Positions 26,774 through 36,184 are shown, counted from the first letter of the stretch. The stretch: DNA of 64,000 bases from Candidatus Thalassolituus haligoni (GCF_041222825.1 NZ_CP139482.1:4221501-4285500), one strand, 5' to 3'. Numbers and translations: made by a program. Notes: generated by a model not told the origin, from the letters alone.

Positions 26774-28045
26774 TCAGGAAGCGTTGGCTACCTTGAGTCG
26801 TTCAGCCAACACATCGTCAATACAGGATTCCAGAATATCCAGACCTTTATTGAGATTGGCTTCTTCAATCGTCAACGGTGTCAGAATCTTGACCACCTGA
26901 TCATCGGAGCCGCTGGTTTCGATAATCAGCCCCCGGCTGAACGCCAGCTCGGTAATCTCGGACGCCACCTCACCGGAAGCAAACTCCAGCCCCTGCATAA
27001 TACCGCGTCCCTTGTGCTTGCAATCGCCAGCATGTCGCGCCTGAATACTTTTCAGACGGCTTTTCAGCAAAAATGCCTTATGTTTGACCTCTGTCGCAAA
27101 GCGATCATCACTCCAGTAGGTTTCCAGCGCCCGGCGCGCCGTAACAAAGGCATGGTTATTCCCCCGGAATGTGCCGTTGTGTTCGCCCGGCTTCCAGGTG
27201 TCGTATTTTTCTTTCAGCAACACCACTGCCATCGGCAGACCATAGCCGCCGAGAGACTTGGACAGGGTAATAATATCGGGCTGAATATCAAATTCTTCAA
27301 AGCTGAAGAAGGTGCCACTGCGGCCACAACCCGCCTGAATATCATCGACAATCAGCAACATATCGTGGCGACGACACAGTGCCTGCAAGCCGCGCATCCA
27401 TTCAGCACTGGCGACATTCAGACCGCCTTCACCCTGGATACATTCCACAATCACTGCGGCGGGATGGCCAAGACCGGAAGAGCCGTCTTCCAGAGCCTTT
27501 TCAAAATACTTGAGCGTATCGAAATCGCCGAGATAACCATCAAACGGCATAAACTGCACACCTGTCGTTGGCATGCCGTTGGCCTTTTTGTAATAGCCGT
27601 TAGCGGTAACCGCTGCCGCTCCCTGAGTGACACCGTGAAAACCATTAGTGAACGACACAATGGTCTGACGACCGGTATTCATCCGGGCAATTTTTAACGC
27701 CGCTTCCACCGCATTGGTGCCGGTCGGGCCGGTAAACTGCACCTTGTAGTCCATGCCACGAGGTTCAAGGATATGACTCTGGAACGTCTCGAGAAAATCT
27801 CGCTTGGCTTCGGTATGCATATCCAGACCGTGCGTAATGCCGTCAGCCTCGATGTAATCAATCAGCGCCTGCTTGAATTCAGGGTTGTTGTGGCCGTAGT
27901 TCAGCGTCCCTGCACCACCCAGAAAATCGACATACTCTTTACCCTGATCATCCACCAGAGTAGCGTTATATGCTTTGCGGAACACCACCGGAAATGCACG
28001 GCAGTAACCACGAACGTTTGATTCGATGTCTTTAAAAATACCCAT
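26774..28045 (-). CDS. ectB: Diaminobutyrate-2-oxoglutarate transaminase EctB
   Basis: A 423-residue class III PLP aminotransferase making L-2,4-diaminobutyrate from aspartate semialdehyde. Recognisable segments are [71 protein letters not shown] and [16 protein letters not shown] with the PLP lysine. ATG 28045 gives the canonical [19 protein letters not shown] start and follows AAGGAG; a longer frame to 28168 would run into ectA. It lies 13 bp after the ectA stop, second gene of the operon. Confidence 0.97.
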   Translation of the reverse strand: MGIFKDIESNVRGYCRAFPVVFRKAYNATLVDDQGKEYVDFLGGAGTLNYGHNNPEFKQALIDYIEADGITHGLDMHTEAKRDFLETFQSHILEPRGMDYKVQFTGPTGTNAVEAALKIARMNTGRQTIVSFTNGFHGVTQGAAAVTANGYYKKANGMPTTGVQFMPFDGYLGDFDTLKYFEKALEDGSSGLGHPAAVIVECIQGEGGLNVASAEWMRGLQALCRRHDMLLIVDDIQAGCGRSGTFFSFEEFDIQPDIITLSKSLGGYGLPMAVVLLKEKYDTWKPGEHNGTFRGNNHAFVTARRALETYWSDDRFATEVKHKAFLLKSRLKSIQARHAGDCKHKGRGIMQGLEFASGEVASEITELAFSRGLIIETSGSDDQVVKILTPLTIEEANLNKGLDILESCIDDVLAERLKVANAS

Positions 28046-28058
28046 AATCCAGTGCTCC

Positions 28059-28604
28059 TTATTGCTTTTCCAGTGGTTCAAGTGAAGGGGTAGCCGTCTC
28101 GGCAAATGGCCCGATCGAGACCAGGGTCTCGGTAGCGTGCGCACCATCAAAGTGCTGTTGCTGATCAAACATCACCTCAGTAGCCAGCTCTGCGTCCAGA
28201 TCCCGCGCCAGACGGCGGAAGGTACTCCAGGACGCTTCATTGGCAGCGGTGATGCTGGTGTGAACAAAACGAACGAGAGGCCCTTGTTGCTCGATCAGTC
28301 GTGCCAGCATCTGGCTGGCCAGTCCCTGGCCACGGGCATGTGGCGCAACAGCAACCTGCCAGACAAACAGTACATCTGGCTGTTCCGGCACCCGGTAGCC
28401 GGAGACAAACCCAGCCAGCTGCCCCTGTGACTCAGCCAAGATAGCGGTATCCCGGAAGTGAGAGCATTGCAAAAGATTGCAATACATTGAATTGACATCT
28501 AAGGGCTTACACTCATTGATAAGCTTGAAAACCCGATTCCCATCAGTGGAATTTGGTTTCCGGAAGAGAATATTACTTTGATCTGTATTGGTAATTTCGG
28601 ACAT
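28059..28604 (-). CDS. ectA: Diaminobutyrate acetyltransferase EctA
   Basis: A GNAT acetyltransferase that acetylates L-2,4-diaminobutyrate at the gamma amino group, the step between EctB and EctC. The acetyl-CoA site is VAVAPHARGQGLASQMLARL. The substrate region FRKPNSTDGNRVFKLINECKPLDVNSMYCNLLQCSHF is typical of EctA. From ATG 28604 the protein has 181 residues, normal length. An upstream in-frame ATG at 28667 would add 21 residues (starting MKHLLASVGGSRK); neither start has a strong ribosome site. I prefer 28604 because the family homology begins just after it. First gene of ectABC-ask-TPR. No ectD hydroxylase gene is present here. Confidence 0.93.
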   Translation of the reverse strand: MSEITNTDQSNILFRKPNSTDGNRVFKLINECKPLDVNSMYCNLLQCSHFRDTAILAESQGQLAGFVSGYRVPEQPDVLFVWQVAVAPHARGQGLASQMLARLIEQQGPLVRFVHTSITAANEASWSTFRRLARDLDAELATEVMFDQQQHFDGAHATETLVSIGPFAETATPSLEPLEKQ

Positions 28605-28627
28605 TTCTGACAATATATCAGTCACAC

Positions 28628-28647
28628 ATTTTCTAGAGCCGCCTACT
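28628..28647. repeat. 20-bp motif shared with 48905-48924, copy 1
   Basis: ATTTTCTAGAGCCGCCTACT here matches ATTTTCTTGAACCGCCTACT at 48905-48924 in 18 of 20 positions, and looser similarity continues on the left side (TCAG...ACA). Here it lies in the ectA leader. Minus-strand translation in both places gives VGGSRK shortly after an ATG. Nature unknown: a small dispersed element or a regulatory motif. Confidence 0.45.
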
Positions 28648-28699
28648 GAAGCCAAAAGATGCTTCATTACGGCCCAACCATTTATTTAGTACACGAAGC

Positions 28700-28728
28700 A
28701 TTTTAGCCGCTCACCAAGATACTTACAA
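28700..28728 (-). promoter_or_regulatory. Probable ectA promoter with EctR-like half-site
   Basis: On the minus strand TTGTAA (28728-28723) and TAAAAT (28705-28700) are separated by 17 bp. The plus-strand octamer TATTTAGT (28683-28690) lies just past the -10 box, where transcription would begin; this octamer equals one half of the EctR operator described in Methylomicrobium alcaliphilum, as I recall it. A full palindrome is not evident. The promoter lies between ectA and the divergent regulator gene. Confidence 0.5.
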
Positions 28729-28923
28729 CCCTAAGCAATATTTAGATCAAAATTTAACCAGGCAAGTCTTTTATTGACCCGCTTTTTTATTCACCACCTG
28801 TGTCAGCGCCATTCATGGCCGCAGCTGTAAGATCCGCCACAATCGGGCAACAACCATTTTCTTCGTACTCTAATCATTGCCAGCAAGGTAGAATCATCCG
28901 ATCTATCCACAGTTGTGCTGCTC

Positions 28924-29436
28924 ATGAAACGTTATGATGAAGTCCTGGTCGCCTTGCGACGTATTATTCGCGCCACTGACCTGCATTCAAAACAACTGAG
29001 TAAAACGTCAGGGTTAACCGCTCCCCAGCTCCTGATCCTGCAGACCCTGCGCCACAACGATGACATGACAGTGGGCGAAGTGGCGCGCAAGGTCAGCCTG
29101 TCCCAGGCCACAGTCACGACGATCATTGATCGTCTGGAAAAGCGTGGTTACGTTGTCCGAGAGCGTGGCAGCAGTGACAAGCGCAAGGTTTACGTTCACC
29201 TGACGGAAGAGGCACACAAAGCGCTGATGAATGCACCACGGCCACTGCAGGAAAGCTTCATCCGACAATTCCAGGATTTGCAAGAGTGGGAGCAGACCAT
29301 GATCCTCAGCTCTCTGGAGCGAGTGGCCTACATGATGGATGCGCAACACATCGACGCCTCCCCGGTACTGGATGTTGGCGCCCTCGACCGAATAGGAAAT
29401 AATTCCCCGACAGAGCATTCATCAGGGAACCCCTGA
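28924..29436 (+). CDS. ectR: EctR-type MarR-family regulator
   Basis: A 170-residue MarR-family repressor, divergent from ectABC-ask. The winged helix lies at about residues 30-95 (LTAPQLLILQTLRHNDDMTVGEVARKVSLSQATVTTIIDRLEKRGYV and the wing RERGSSDKRKVYVHLTEE, in adjoining parts). The protein starts MKRYDEVLVALRRIIRATDL, as EctR proteins do. Members repress ectoine genes at low salt. ATG 28924 is preferred over GTG 28915; neither has a good ribosome site. The C-terminal 30 residues are hydrophilic and probably disordered. Confidence 0.88.
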   Translation: MKRYDEVLVALRRIIRATDLHSKQLSKTSGLTAPQLLILQTLRHNDDMTVGEVARKVSLSQATVTTIIDRLEKRGYVVRERGSSDKRKVYVHLTEEAHKALMNAPRPLQESFIRQFQDLQEWEQTMILSSLERVAYMMDAQHIDASPVLDVGALDRIGNNSPTEHSSGNP

Positions 29437-29573
29437 CCATCCGCTACATCTCAGGACAACCCCAACAGTGATTGTCCGACTTAGGCGGGCTAACTGACGT
29501 TGGTCATACACTTGTCACGCCGGCTGTGATACTCAATAGGACAGCCCCTATCAACCCAGGACGGAGAGAGTCC

Positions 29574-30752
29574 ATGACAGACGTAGTAATAGTTGCAGCA
29601 ACCCGTACCGCCATCGGCAGCTTTGGCGGCTCCTTGGCCAGCCTGTCTGCTGTCGAACTCGGCGCACAGGTCATCAAGTCACTAATGAACAAGACTGGCG
29701 TTGCTGACGATCAAATCGACGAAGTAATCATGGGTCATGTACTGACCGCTGGCTGCGGACAAAACCCGGCCCGCCAAAGTGCAATCAAGGCAGGTCTGGC
29801 AGAAACGACCTCGGCCATGACCATCAACAAGGTCTGTGGTTCAGGTCTCAAGGCATTGCACTTGGCAGCACAATCCATCGCTTGCGGTGACGCCGATCTG
29901 GTGATCGCAGGCGGACAAGAGTCCATGTCCAACGCTCCCCACGCATTGCCAAACTCCCGCAATGGTCAACGCATGGGTGACTGGAACATGGTAGATACCA
30001 TGATTTCCGACGGCCTGTGGGATGCATTTAATGGCTACCACATGGGTGTTACCGCCGAAAATATCGCCGACGAATACAACATCACACGAGAAGAGCAGGA
30101 TGCCTTTGCCGCCGCTTCCCAGGCCAAGGCTGTTGCTGCCATTGAAGCTGGCAAGTTCAAAGATGAAATTACCGCCGTTGAGATTCCACAGCGCAAAGGT
30201 GATCCACTCATTTTTGATACTGACGAAGGCCCTCGCGCCGGTGTAACGGCTGAAAAACTGGCGGGCATGCGTGCGGCATTCAAGCGTGATGGTTCCGTCA
30301 CCGCTGGCAATGCGTCCTCCCTGAATGACGGTGCCGCCGCTGTCATGCTGGCCAGCAAGGAAAAGGCCGACGCTCTGGGCTTGCCTGTTCTGGCCACCAT
30401 CAAGGCCTATTCCAACGCGGGTGTGAGCCCCAAAATCATGGGTACTGGTCCAATCCCTGCGACCAAAAAGTGTCTGGAAAAAGCAGGATGGGAAATTTCA
30501 GACCTGGATCTGATTGAAGCCAACGAAGCCTTTGCCGTGCAGGCTCTCTCCGTCAACAAGGGGCTGGGCTGGGATGTCGAGAAAATCAACGTCAATGGCG
30601 GTGCGATTGCATTGGGCCACCCGATCGGCGCTTCTGGCTGCCGCATCCTGGTTACCCTGCTGCATGAAATGATTCGTCAGGATGCCAAAAAAGGCTTGGC
30701 CACCCTGTGTATCGGTGGCGGCATGGGTGTCGCTCTGGCTATCGAACGCTAG
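29574..30752 (+). CDS. Acetyl-CoA acetyltransferase (thiolase)
   Basis: A 392-residue biosynthetic-type thiolase that condenses two acetyl-CoA to acetoacetyl-CoA, the first step of PHB synthesis, or runs the reverse reaction. The nucleophile is Cys88 in [14 protein letters not shown]; further motifs are [30 protein letters not shown] and the second active cysteine in [15 protein letters not shown] 29574 follows GGAGAGAG. The gene stands alone, convergent to phaZ across a bidirectional terminator; phaB and phaC are not in this window. Confidence 0.95.
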   Translation: MTDVVIVAATRTAIGSFGGSLASLSAVELGAQVIKSLMNKTGVADDQIDEVIMGHVLTAGCGQNPARQSAIKAGLAETTSAMTINKVCGSGLKALHLAAQSIACGDADLVIAGGQESMSNAPHALPNSRNGQRMGDWNMVDTMISDGLWDAFNGYHMGVTAENIADEYNITREEQDAFAAASQAKAVAAIEAGKFKDEITAVEIPQRKGDPLIFDTDEGPRAGVTAEKLAGMRAAFKRDGSVTAGNASSLNDGAAAVMLASKEKADALGLPVLATIKAYSNAGVSPKIMGTGPIPATKKCLEKAGWEISDLDLIEANEAFAVQALSVNKGLGWDVEKINVNGGAIALGHPIGASGCRILVTLLHEMIRQDAKKGLATLCIGGGMGVALAIER

Positions 30753-30804
30753 TCAGTCAGATCTGGCGATAGCCGCATGACAGCTATCGCCCAGACAGTG
30801 TAAG

Positions 30805-30846
30805 ACAAAAAAGGCCAGGACTGTTTCAGTCGCTGGCCTTTTTTGT
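30805..30846. terminator. Bidirectional terminator between thiolase and phaZ
   Basis: The stem AAGGCCAG (30811-30818) pairs with CTGGCCTT (30833-30840); the flanking A-run and T-run extend the pairing (ACAAAA/TTTTGT). It can serve the plus-strand thiolase gene and the minus-strand phaZ gene. Confidence 0.88.
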
Positions 30847-30939
30847 CTTTTATAACAATTTGTAGCAAGGATGCTGCCGTTGCCCTCTCTGGCGTCAAGA
30901 AGCCGCTATTCGGCAAGAGCCGATCAGCGGCAACGTCAC

Positions 30940-32379
30940 TTACTCCGGAGTTTCAGTCTTTGGCTTGCTCGGAGCAGGCTTTCTTGGCGCACGAGGCTTA
31001 CGAGCCGGGGGCGGTGATATGGCGCTGGCGGGTTCTGGCGCACTGGCACTGGGCGACGACTTACTGATGGCAGCAACAGGCGCTGGCTGCGGCGTAGCTT
31101 CTTCAACAACCGGCTCTACCGCCTCAACAACCGCAAGATCTTTATGTTCACTGGCTCTTTTTGGCTGCTCCGCAATAAATGCCTTCACTTTCGGTGCAAT
31201 CATCTCCCTGAACCGACGGCCATTAAAAATGCCGTAGTGGCCCACACCTTCCGCTTCCAAATGTTGCTTGCGATCCTCTGCAATCTCGGAACACAGCTCC
31301 AGCGCACACGATGTCTGGCCACGACCAGTGATATCGTCCAGCTCACCTTCAACCGTCATCATCGCCATGTCAGTGATGTCAGCCAGATCAATCCTGCTGC
31401 CACGGTAATCCATTTCACCTTTGGGTAACGCCTGATCCAGAAACACCCGACGAATGGTATCCAGATAATAATGCGCTGGCATATCCATTACAGACAGATA
31501 CTCGTTGTAAAACAGCCGATGCCCTTCGGCGCTTTCACCATCGCCCTTGACCAAATCGGCAAAGAACTTGAAGTGTTTACTGACGTGAGAGTCCATATTC
31601 ATGGACATAAAACCGGAGAGCTGAATAAACCCTGGATACACCAACTGACCACGGCCGGTAAAGCCACGAGGCACCCGACAAATGACGTTATCTTCAAACC
31701 ACTCAAGATCCTTGCCCGAGGCGTAATCATTCACTTCGGTCGGATTGATACGGACATCGATCGGCCCACCCATCAGCGTCATACTGGCTGGCAAACAAGG
31801 GTCGTTATCCTTCGACATCAGACTGGCAGCCACCAGAGCTGGTACACACGGCTGGCACACCGCAATCACGTGAACGTCTGGCCCCAGGGCACGACAGAAT
31901 TCAATCAGGTAGTCGACATAATCATCAAAATGAAAAGCGCCATCTGCCATAGGTACATCACGGGCATTTTTCCAGTCAGTGATATATACCTCATGATCAG
32001 GCAAAAACTCCCGTACCGTCCCCCGCAACAGGGTCGCATAATGGCCTGACAAAGGCGCGATCATCATTACCTTGGGTTGATTTTCGGGCGCATTCTCACG
32101 ACGAAAATGCAACAGATTGCAGTAAGGACGATCCACGATCACTTCGTATTCTATGGCAACTTCGCGACCATCAATCTCGGTTGCATCCAATTCCCAGGTA
32201 GGGGTTTCATAACAATCGGTCAGTCGCTCAACGGTTTCCAGCCAGGCTCGCATGGTACGGAAAGTCCAGCCGTAATTAAGAGGGTTAACAGGCTGATACA
32301 GGAACTGTCTGGTCATTCGAGACAGGATGTGGATGGGCCGCATGGCGTCCATCATTTGAGCATTCATGTTATAGAGCAT
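30940..32379 (-). CDS. phaZ: Intracellular polyhydroxyalkanoate depolymerase with basic tail
   Basis: A 479-residue enzyme that mobilises stored PHB. The family start MLYNMNAQMMDAMRPIHILS, the N-terminal region and the lipase-box-like AVCQPCVPALVAA, in which the first Cys is the nucleophile of this class, are all visible; GHYGIFNGRRFREMI near residue 400 holds the catalytic His. After about residue 410 comes an extra tail of about 65 residues rich in Ala, Pro, Lys and Arg (KPRAPRKPAPSKPKTETPE at the end). Such PAKKP-like tails occur in phasins that bind DNA. Start 32379 follows GAGG. Convergent to the thiolase gene. Confidence 0.92.
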   Translation of the reverse strand: MLYNMNAQMMDAMRPIHILSRMTRQFLYQPVNPLNYGWTFRTMRAWLETVERLTDCYETPTWELDATEIDGREVAIEYEVIVDRPYCNLLHFRRENAPENQPKVMMIAPLSGHYATLLRGTVREFLPDHEVYITDWKNARDVPMADGAFHFDDYVDYLIEFCRALGPDVHVIAVCQPCVPALVAASLMSKDNDPCLPASMTLMGGPIDVRINPTEVNDYASGKDLEWFEDNVICRVPRGFTGRGQLVYPGFIQLSGFMSMNMDSHVSKHFKFFADLVKGDGESAEGHRLFYNEYLSVMDMPAHYYLDTIRRVFLDQALPKGEMDYRGSRIDLADITDMAMMTVEGELDDITGRGQTSCALELCSEIAEDRKQHLEAEGVGHYGIFNGRRFREMIAPKVKAFIAEQPKRASEHKDLAVVEAVEPVVEEATPQPAPVAAISKSSPSASAPEPASAISPPPARKPRAPRKPAPSKPKTETPE

Positions 32380-32665
32380 GATCTGTTTCCCTCGCTTCCG
32401 CCTGACACACAGGCCTGATAAGTAACCAAAATCGTAACAGAAATCGGTTGATCCGTATGATGAAGGATTAGGTCGAAATCATCTATAAACCGAACAACAA
32501 ATAACCAACATGGACGTTTGTAATGTTTGTCCTGTATTACCCCATCCCTTTGTACAATAGGCAGGATCACGCAACAGTGTTTACAACTGCGGCCCCGTCA
32601 TGGCGGCATAATGACGGTTTACAATTGCCAGTGGCACATTCCCCTAACGTTACGGAAACCTATCG

Positions 32666-32881
32666 ATGCACCTGAAACTAAGACTGATACACAGCACCAT
32701 GATGTCCGGCGTACTCAGCCTGCTGATGAGCTGCTGGATTCTATATATCAACCTCGGCTACTCCAGTCATTTTTTTGCACTCTGGATGAAAGCCTGGGGG
32801 CTGGCGTGGCCGCCCGCATTGGTCATTTCGTTTCTTGCAGGCCCAAGCCTTCTCCACTTAGCGCAAAAGCTGTCGAAATAA
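32666..32881 (+). CDS. Small DUF2798-type membrane protein
   Basis: A 71-residue protein with two membrane helices, about residues 12-33 (MMSGVLSLLMSCWILYINLG) and 44-63 (GLAWPPALVISFLAGPSLLH). The size and the WILYINLG / AWPPALVISFL pattern fit the DUF2798 family of unknown function. The ribosome site is weak. A longer overlapping open frame starting at 32527 on the same strand lacks protein character and is rejected. Confidence 0.7.
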   Translation: MHLKLRLIHSTMMSGVLSLLMSCWILYINLGYSSHFFALWMKAWGLAWPPALVISFLAGPSLLHLAQKLSK

Positions 32882-33017
32882 GCCTGGTCAAGATGCCCCG
32901 TCCCGTAAAACCACCCAGTCAGCACCCATGACGAAAACGCCGTTGCTGAGGTTGAATTGTCAAACATGCGCCGTTACCCTGCCGCATTAAATTGCTACGC
33001 CTCTTACGGAGATATCC

Positions 33018-33737
33018 ATGATCAAACAGGCCCTTGCTCTGACCTTACTGGCTCTCGCCGCACACTCCCAGGCATCAGACGCAGAAAAGACGCCACCGTT
33101 TTGGGGAGGAGCTGCCGAGCTGGGCAGTATTACTACCTCCGGCAATACCGAGACCAGCAGTTTGAATGGCAAGTTCGCCTTGTGGCGCAAAGGTATCGAC
33201 TGGGATACCAACTATCGCCTTGAGGCTCTGACCAGCGAGGAAGATGGCACCGTCTCCAAGGAAACCTACTACGGCTCGGTGCAGTTTGATCGTAACTTCG
33301 GCGAACACTCCTACCTGGCCATTCACGCCGATCAGGAACGGGCGCGTTTTTCCGGTTTTACCTATCAAAGTACCGTCTCAATTGGCTACGGTTACCGGGT
33401 CATCGAATCGGACACCATGAAACTGGATCTCGAAGCTGGCCCCGGTTACAACCGTGACAAGCTGGAAAACTCTGGCGAGATTAAAGATCAGGGTATTGCC
33501 CGGCTGGTACTGAAATATGGCTGGGAAATCAACAAGGGCACCGTCTTTACCCAAACAGCCAGCGCGGAAATGGGTGGTGACAACAGCACCTATAAAAGCG
33601 AAACCGGCCTGAAAAGCCAGATCAATGGCTCACTGGCCACCAAGCTGACTTATAAAATAAAATACGTTGATCAGGTTCCCGAAGAAAACAAGAACCTGGA
33701 CAAGGAATTCGGCGTTACCCTCGTATACAGCTTCTGA
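33018..33737 (+). CDS. DUF481-family outer-membrane protein (YdiY-like)
   Basis: A 239-residue exported beta-barrel protein. The signal peptide is residues 1-19 (LALTLLALAAHSQAS). The mature start GGAAELGSITTSGNTETSSLNGKFAL and the repeating beta strands up to the C-terminal VTLVYSF fit the salt-induced outer membrane/DUF481 family; the final Phe is the usual barrel assembly signal. Function is unknown in general. ATG 33018 follows ACGGAG. A Spy-like gene is convergent 21 bp downstream. Confidence 0.85.
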   Translation: MIKQALALTLLALAAHSQASDAEKTPPFWGGAAELGSITTSGNTETSSLNGKFALWRKGIDWDTNYRLEALTSEEDGTVSKETYYGSVQFDRNFGEHSYLAIHADQERARFSGFTYQSTVSIGYGYRVIESDTMKLDLEAGPGYNRDKLENSGEIKDQGIARLVLKYGWEINKGTVFTQTASAEMGGDNSTYKSETGLKSQINGSLATKLTYKIKYVDQVPEENKNLDKEFGVTLVYSF

Positions 33738-33758
33738 GGATACGCTGGAGCCAGACCA

Positions 33759-34547
33759 TCATGACCGGTCTGGCTCCCAGGCGGGCCATTCCGGATAGTC
33801 GCTCCCGGATTGCTGGCAGAACTTGCTATTGCCTGCCGGTTCGTCAAAGCATCGATCCGGTTTGGCTGAGGGTTCAGGCGGCGAAGGTAAATTCCAAGGC
33901 AATCTTGCACCACCTTTTCCAGGGCCATCCCGAAAATCTTCCGGTTTCGGCCAGCGCTTCCTTTTCTCACGCCGTCGTTGTTGTTGCTGAACCTCCGCCA
34001 GCTGCTCTGGCGTCAGAACATTACTCAACAGCTTTTCTATTCCAATCCGAGCGGCTTCCATCTGACTATGATCCATTGGCCAATCAAAATCAGCCGTAAT
34101 GGCAGCCTGCGAGTGTTCCAGCCGTTGCCACTGAGCCGGAGAAAGCGCCAACTCTTGCACCATACGCTCCAGCATTTCTGCGGTCGCTTTGCGGTGAAAG
34201 CGCTGCACAATGGTATCCGCCTGCAAACGCTGAGCCTCAGTCAGTACCTGCTGCAACTGCTTTCGCATCCCGACTTCCAATTCACGCTCTTGCGCCCGTT
34301 GCTTGAGCCATTGCTGCTCGTCAAACCCCTGCCCCCAGCGTGGAATAGATTCGTCACGCAGTTGCTGAAAGTGCTGTCGAAAACCGGTTTCAATACGTGC
34401 CATTTCAGCCTGCTGTTTGCTGCTGAGATCAAGCAACTCCGACCAGTCCATCACCCGATGAGGCCCTTCGAACGCACAAACTTCCATACCAAAGCCCAGC
34501 ACGGGCAGCAGACTGATCAGAAGCAACCATTGTCGTAAAATTCTCAT
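33759..34547 (-). CDS. Exported helical protein, Spy/CpxP-like, unknown function
   Basis: A 262-residue secreted protein with a signal peptide (residues 1-25, LLLISLLPVLGFGMEVCA). The mature part is charged and helical, with Gln/Arg/Glu-rich stretches (LDLSSKQQAEMARIETGFRQHF; LTPEQLAEVQQQQRRREKRKR) resembling the LTxxQ repeats of the Spy/CpxP periplasmic chaperones. The last 60 residues are Pro/Gly-rich and likely disordered. It lies convergent to the DUF481 gene. The family placement is tentative. Confidence 0.55.
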   Translation of the reverse strand: MRILRQWLLLISLLPVLGFGMEVCAFEGPHRVMDWSELLDLSSKQQAEMARIETGFRQHFQQLRDESIPRWGQGFDEQQWLKQRAQERELEVGMRKQLQQVLTEAQRLQADTIVQRFHRKATAEMLERMVQELALSPAQWQRLEHSQAAITADFDWPMDHSQMEAARIGIEKLLSNVLTPEQLAEVQQQQRRREKRKRWPKPEDFRDGPGKGGARLPWNLPSPPEPSAKPDRCFDEPAGNSKFCQQSGSDYPEWPAWEPDRS

Positions 34548-34748
34548 GTCACGCCTTCTGCAATCTTATTTATAAACCACTCAACGATATATCACATTGA
34601 GACATCTAACCGTCCTGGATGTGTGAGCCTGAGCAAAGAATTGTCACAGTTCATCTGCAAGTATCCATACCTGAATCCGTCCACCCGGTTACCGTCCAGC
34701 ACCAATACTGGTTATTATAGGTGGGAACATTCGTTAGAGCGCAGCCCC

Positions 34749-35333
34749 ATGACCGATCACGACGATACGTTTTTCCAGGAGATGCAAGACGTCAAACCTC
34801 TGCAAACCCAAGCCAAAGTCGCTCTTCGAAAGGGGGATATTACACTGGCCTCACAACAGGCACGCCGCCTTGCGGCCATTGATGACAGCCCCAAACGCGA
34901 CCCCAATTATTTACAGACAAGCAACATCAAACGTATTGGCCCACACGATGTCGTTGGCTTTAAACGTCCAGGGATTCAGGATGGCGTATTTCGCAAGTTA
35001 CGTCTGGGAAAATATGAGAGCGAGGCGCGTCTCGACCTGCATCGCCGCACGGTAGAAGAGGCCCGCCGACAACTGTTCCGATTTTTTCAGGACTGCATGG
35101 AACACGACATTCGCAGTGTGATTGTGTTGCCCGGTAAAGGTGAACGCAGTGAAGGTGATTCCGCAATATTAAAAAGCTACCTGGTGCATTGGCTGGAACA
35201 GATTGATGACGTCCAGGCTTACCATACCGCCCAACCGCAGCACGGCGGAGCCGGGGTGTTTTATGTATTACTGCGAAAAAGCGAACGCAAGAAACAGCAA
35301 GCCAGAGAACTGTACAGCAAGGGACGGCTGTAA
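34749..35333 (+). CDS. smrA: Smr-domain protein, SmrA-like, with altered HGKG motif
   Basis: A 194-residue protein like SmrA (YdaL), a Smr-domain nuclease or RNA-binding factor. The linker QDGVFRKLRLGKYESEARLDLH and the C-terminal VQAYHTAQPQHGGAGVFYVLLRK fit SmrA. The usual HGKG motif reads LPGKG (VIVLPGKGERSEGD), so the conserved His is Pro; activity may be altered. ATG 34749 is chosen because the SmrA-type acidic N-terminus (DTFFQEMQDVKPL) begins there; a longer frame to 34623 lacks similarity. Transcribed alone. Confidence 0.8.
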   Translation: MTDHDDTFFQEMQDVKPLQTQAKVALRKGDITLASQQARRLAAIDDSPKRDPNYLQTSNIKRIGPHDVVGFKRPGIQDGVFRKLRLGKYESEARLDLHRRTVEEARRQLFRFFQDCMEHDIRSVIVLPGKGERSEGDSAILKSYLVHWLEQIDDVQAYHTAQPQHGGAGVFYVLLRKSERKKQQARELYSKGRL

Positions 35334-35484
35334 TATCAGCCAGCGGCAAACCAACTCCGACTACCGCTATTGCCGCATCCGGGATGTCGGCCACCCAGCA
35401 TGGCATCATCATGTAGTACTCCGCTGTTACCCACCGCCGTTAACCAGCCCTTAAAGTAAAAGCCCGTCGTCGTTGTGACGACAG

Positions 35485-35510
35485 TCCAGATAACAATTCC
35501 AGATAACAAT
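35485..35510 (+). repeat. 13-bp tandem repeat in the leader of the PfpI/DJ-1 gene
   Basis: TCCAGATAACAAT occurs twice in perfect tandem (35485-35497 and 35498-35510), directly before the AAGGA ribosome site and ATG 35524. A small hairpin GTCGTC/GACGAC lies just upstream (about 35466-35482). It could be a recent duplication or a regulator site. Confidence 0.8.
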
Positions 35511-35523
35511 AAGGAACTGACTC

Positions 35524-36090
35524 ATGGCCAAGGTACTGTTTATTGCCGGTGATTTTGTTGAAGACTACGAACTGATGGTGCCCTTTCAGGCATTGCAGAT
35601 GGTGGGTCACGAAGTGCATGTAATCTGCCCGGATAAAGCCGCGGGCGACATCATCAAAACGGCCATTCACGACTTTGAAGGCGACCAGACCTACACGGAG
35701 AAACCAGGCCATAATTTTGCGCTGAACGCTGATTTTGCGGGCCTCAACCCCGCGGATTACGACGCCCTGCTACTGCCCGGTGGTCGCGCCCCGGAATATC
35801 TGCGCTTGAACAGCGACGTGATCACCATGGTCAAACACTTTGCCGACGCCAACAAGCCGATTGCGGCCGTTTGCCATGGCGCCCAGATTCTGACCACGGC
35901 AGATGTTATTCGTGAGCGTACGATTTCCGCCTACCCCGCCTGCGCGCCAGAAGTTACGATGGCCGGTGGTATTTACGCCAATATCGCGGTGACCGAAGCC
36001 GTTACCGACGGCAATCTGGTGACCGCTCCGGCCTGGCCTGCTCATCCGTCATGGTTGGCTCAATTTAATCAGCTACTAATGGCGTTGTGA
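35524..36090 (+). CDS. DJ-1/PfpI-family protein
   Basis: A 188-residue protein of the PfpI/YhbO group, proposed protein or nucleotide deglycases and stress proteins. The nucleophilic elbow is [12 protein letters not shown] with the reactive Cys, and the partner acid is in the [18 protein letters not shown] start (Glu). [14 protein letters not shown] is the typical loop. Length and motifs are complete. ATG 35524 follows AAGGA. Monocistronic or followed by the ribbon-helix-helix gene 94 bp on. Confidence 0.9.
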   Translation: MAKVLFIAGDFVEDYELMVPFQALQMVGHEVHVICPDKAAGDIIKTAIHDFEGDQTYTEKPGHNFALNADFAGLNPADYDALLLPGGRAPEYLRLNSDVITMVKHFADANKPIAAVCHGAQILTTADVIRERTISAYPACAPEVTMAGGIYANIAVTEAVTDGNLVTAPAWPAHPSWLAQFNQLLMAL

Positions 36091-36184
36091 GTTTCCCTTC
36101 TGGCCAAACCCGCTAGAATCGTCCAGATACGCCCTGCCATATCCGCAGGGCATTCTGAATTTGGCCGGTGCCAGAGGAGGCGAT

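Noticed and set aside
31471..32049. 192-residue plus-strand frame
   Set aside because: Antisense to phaZ, whose coding sequence is beyond doubt.
32527..32931. 134-residue plus-strand frame
   Set aside because: Overlaps the DUF2798-type gene in another frame and has low protein quality.
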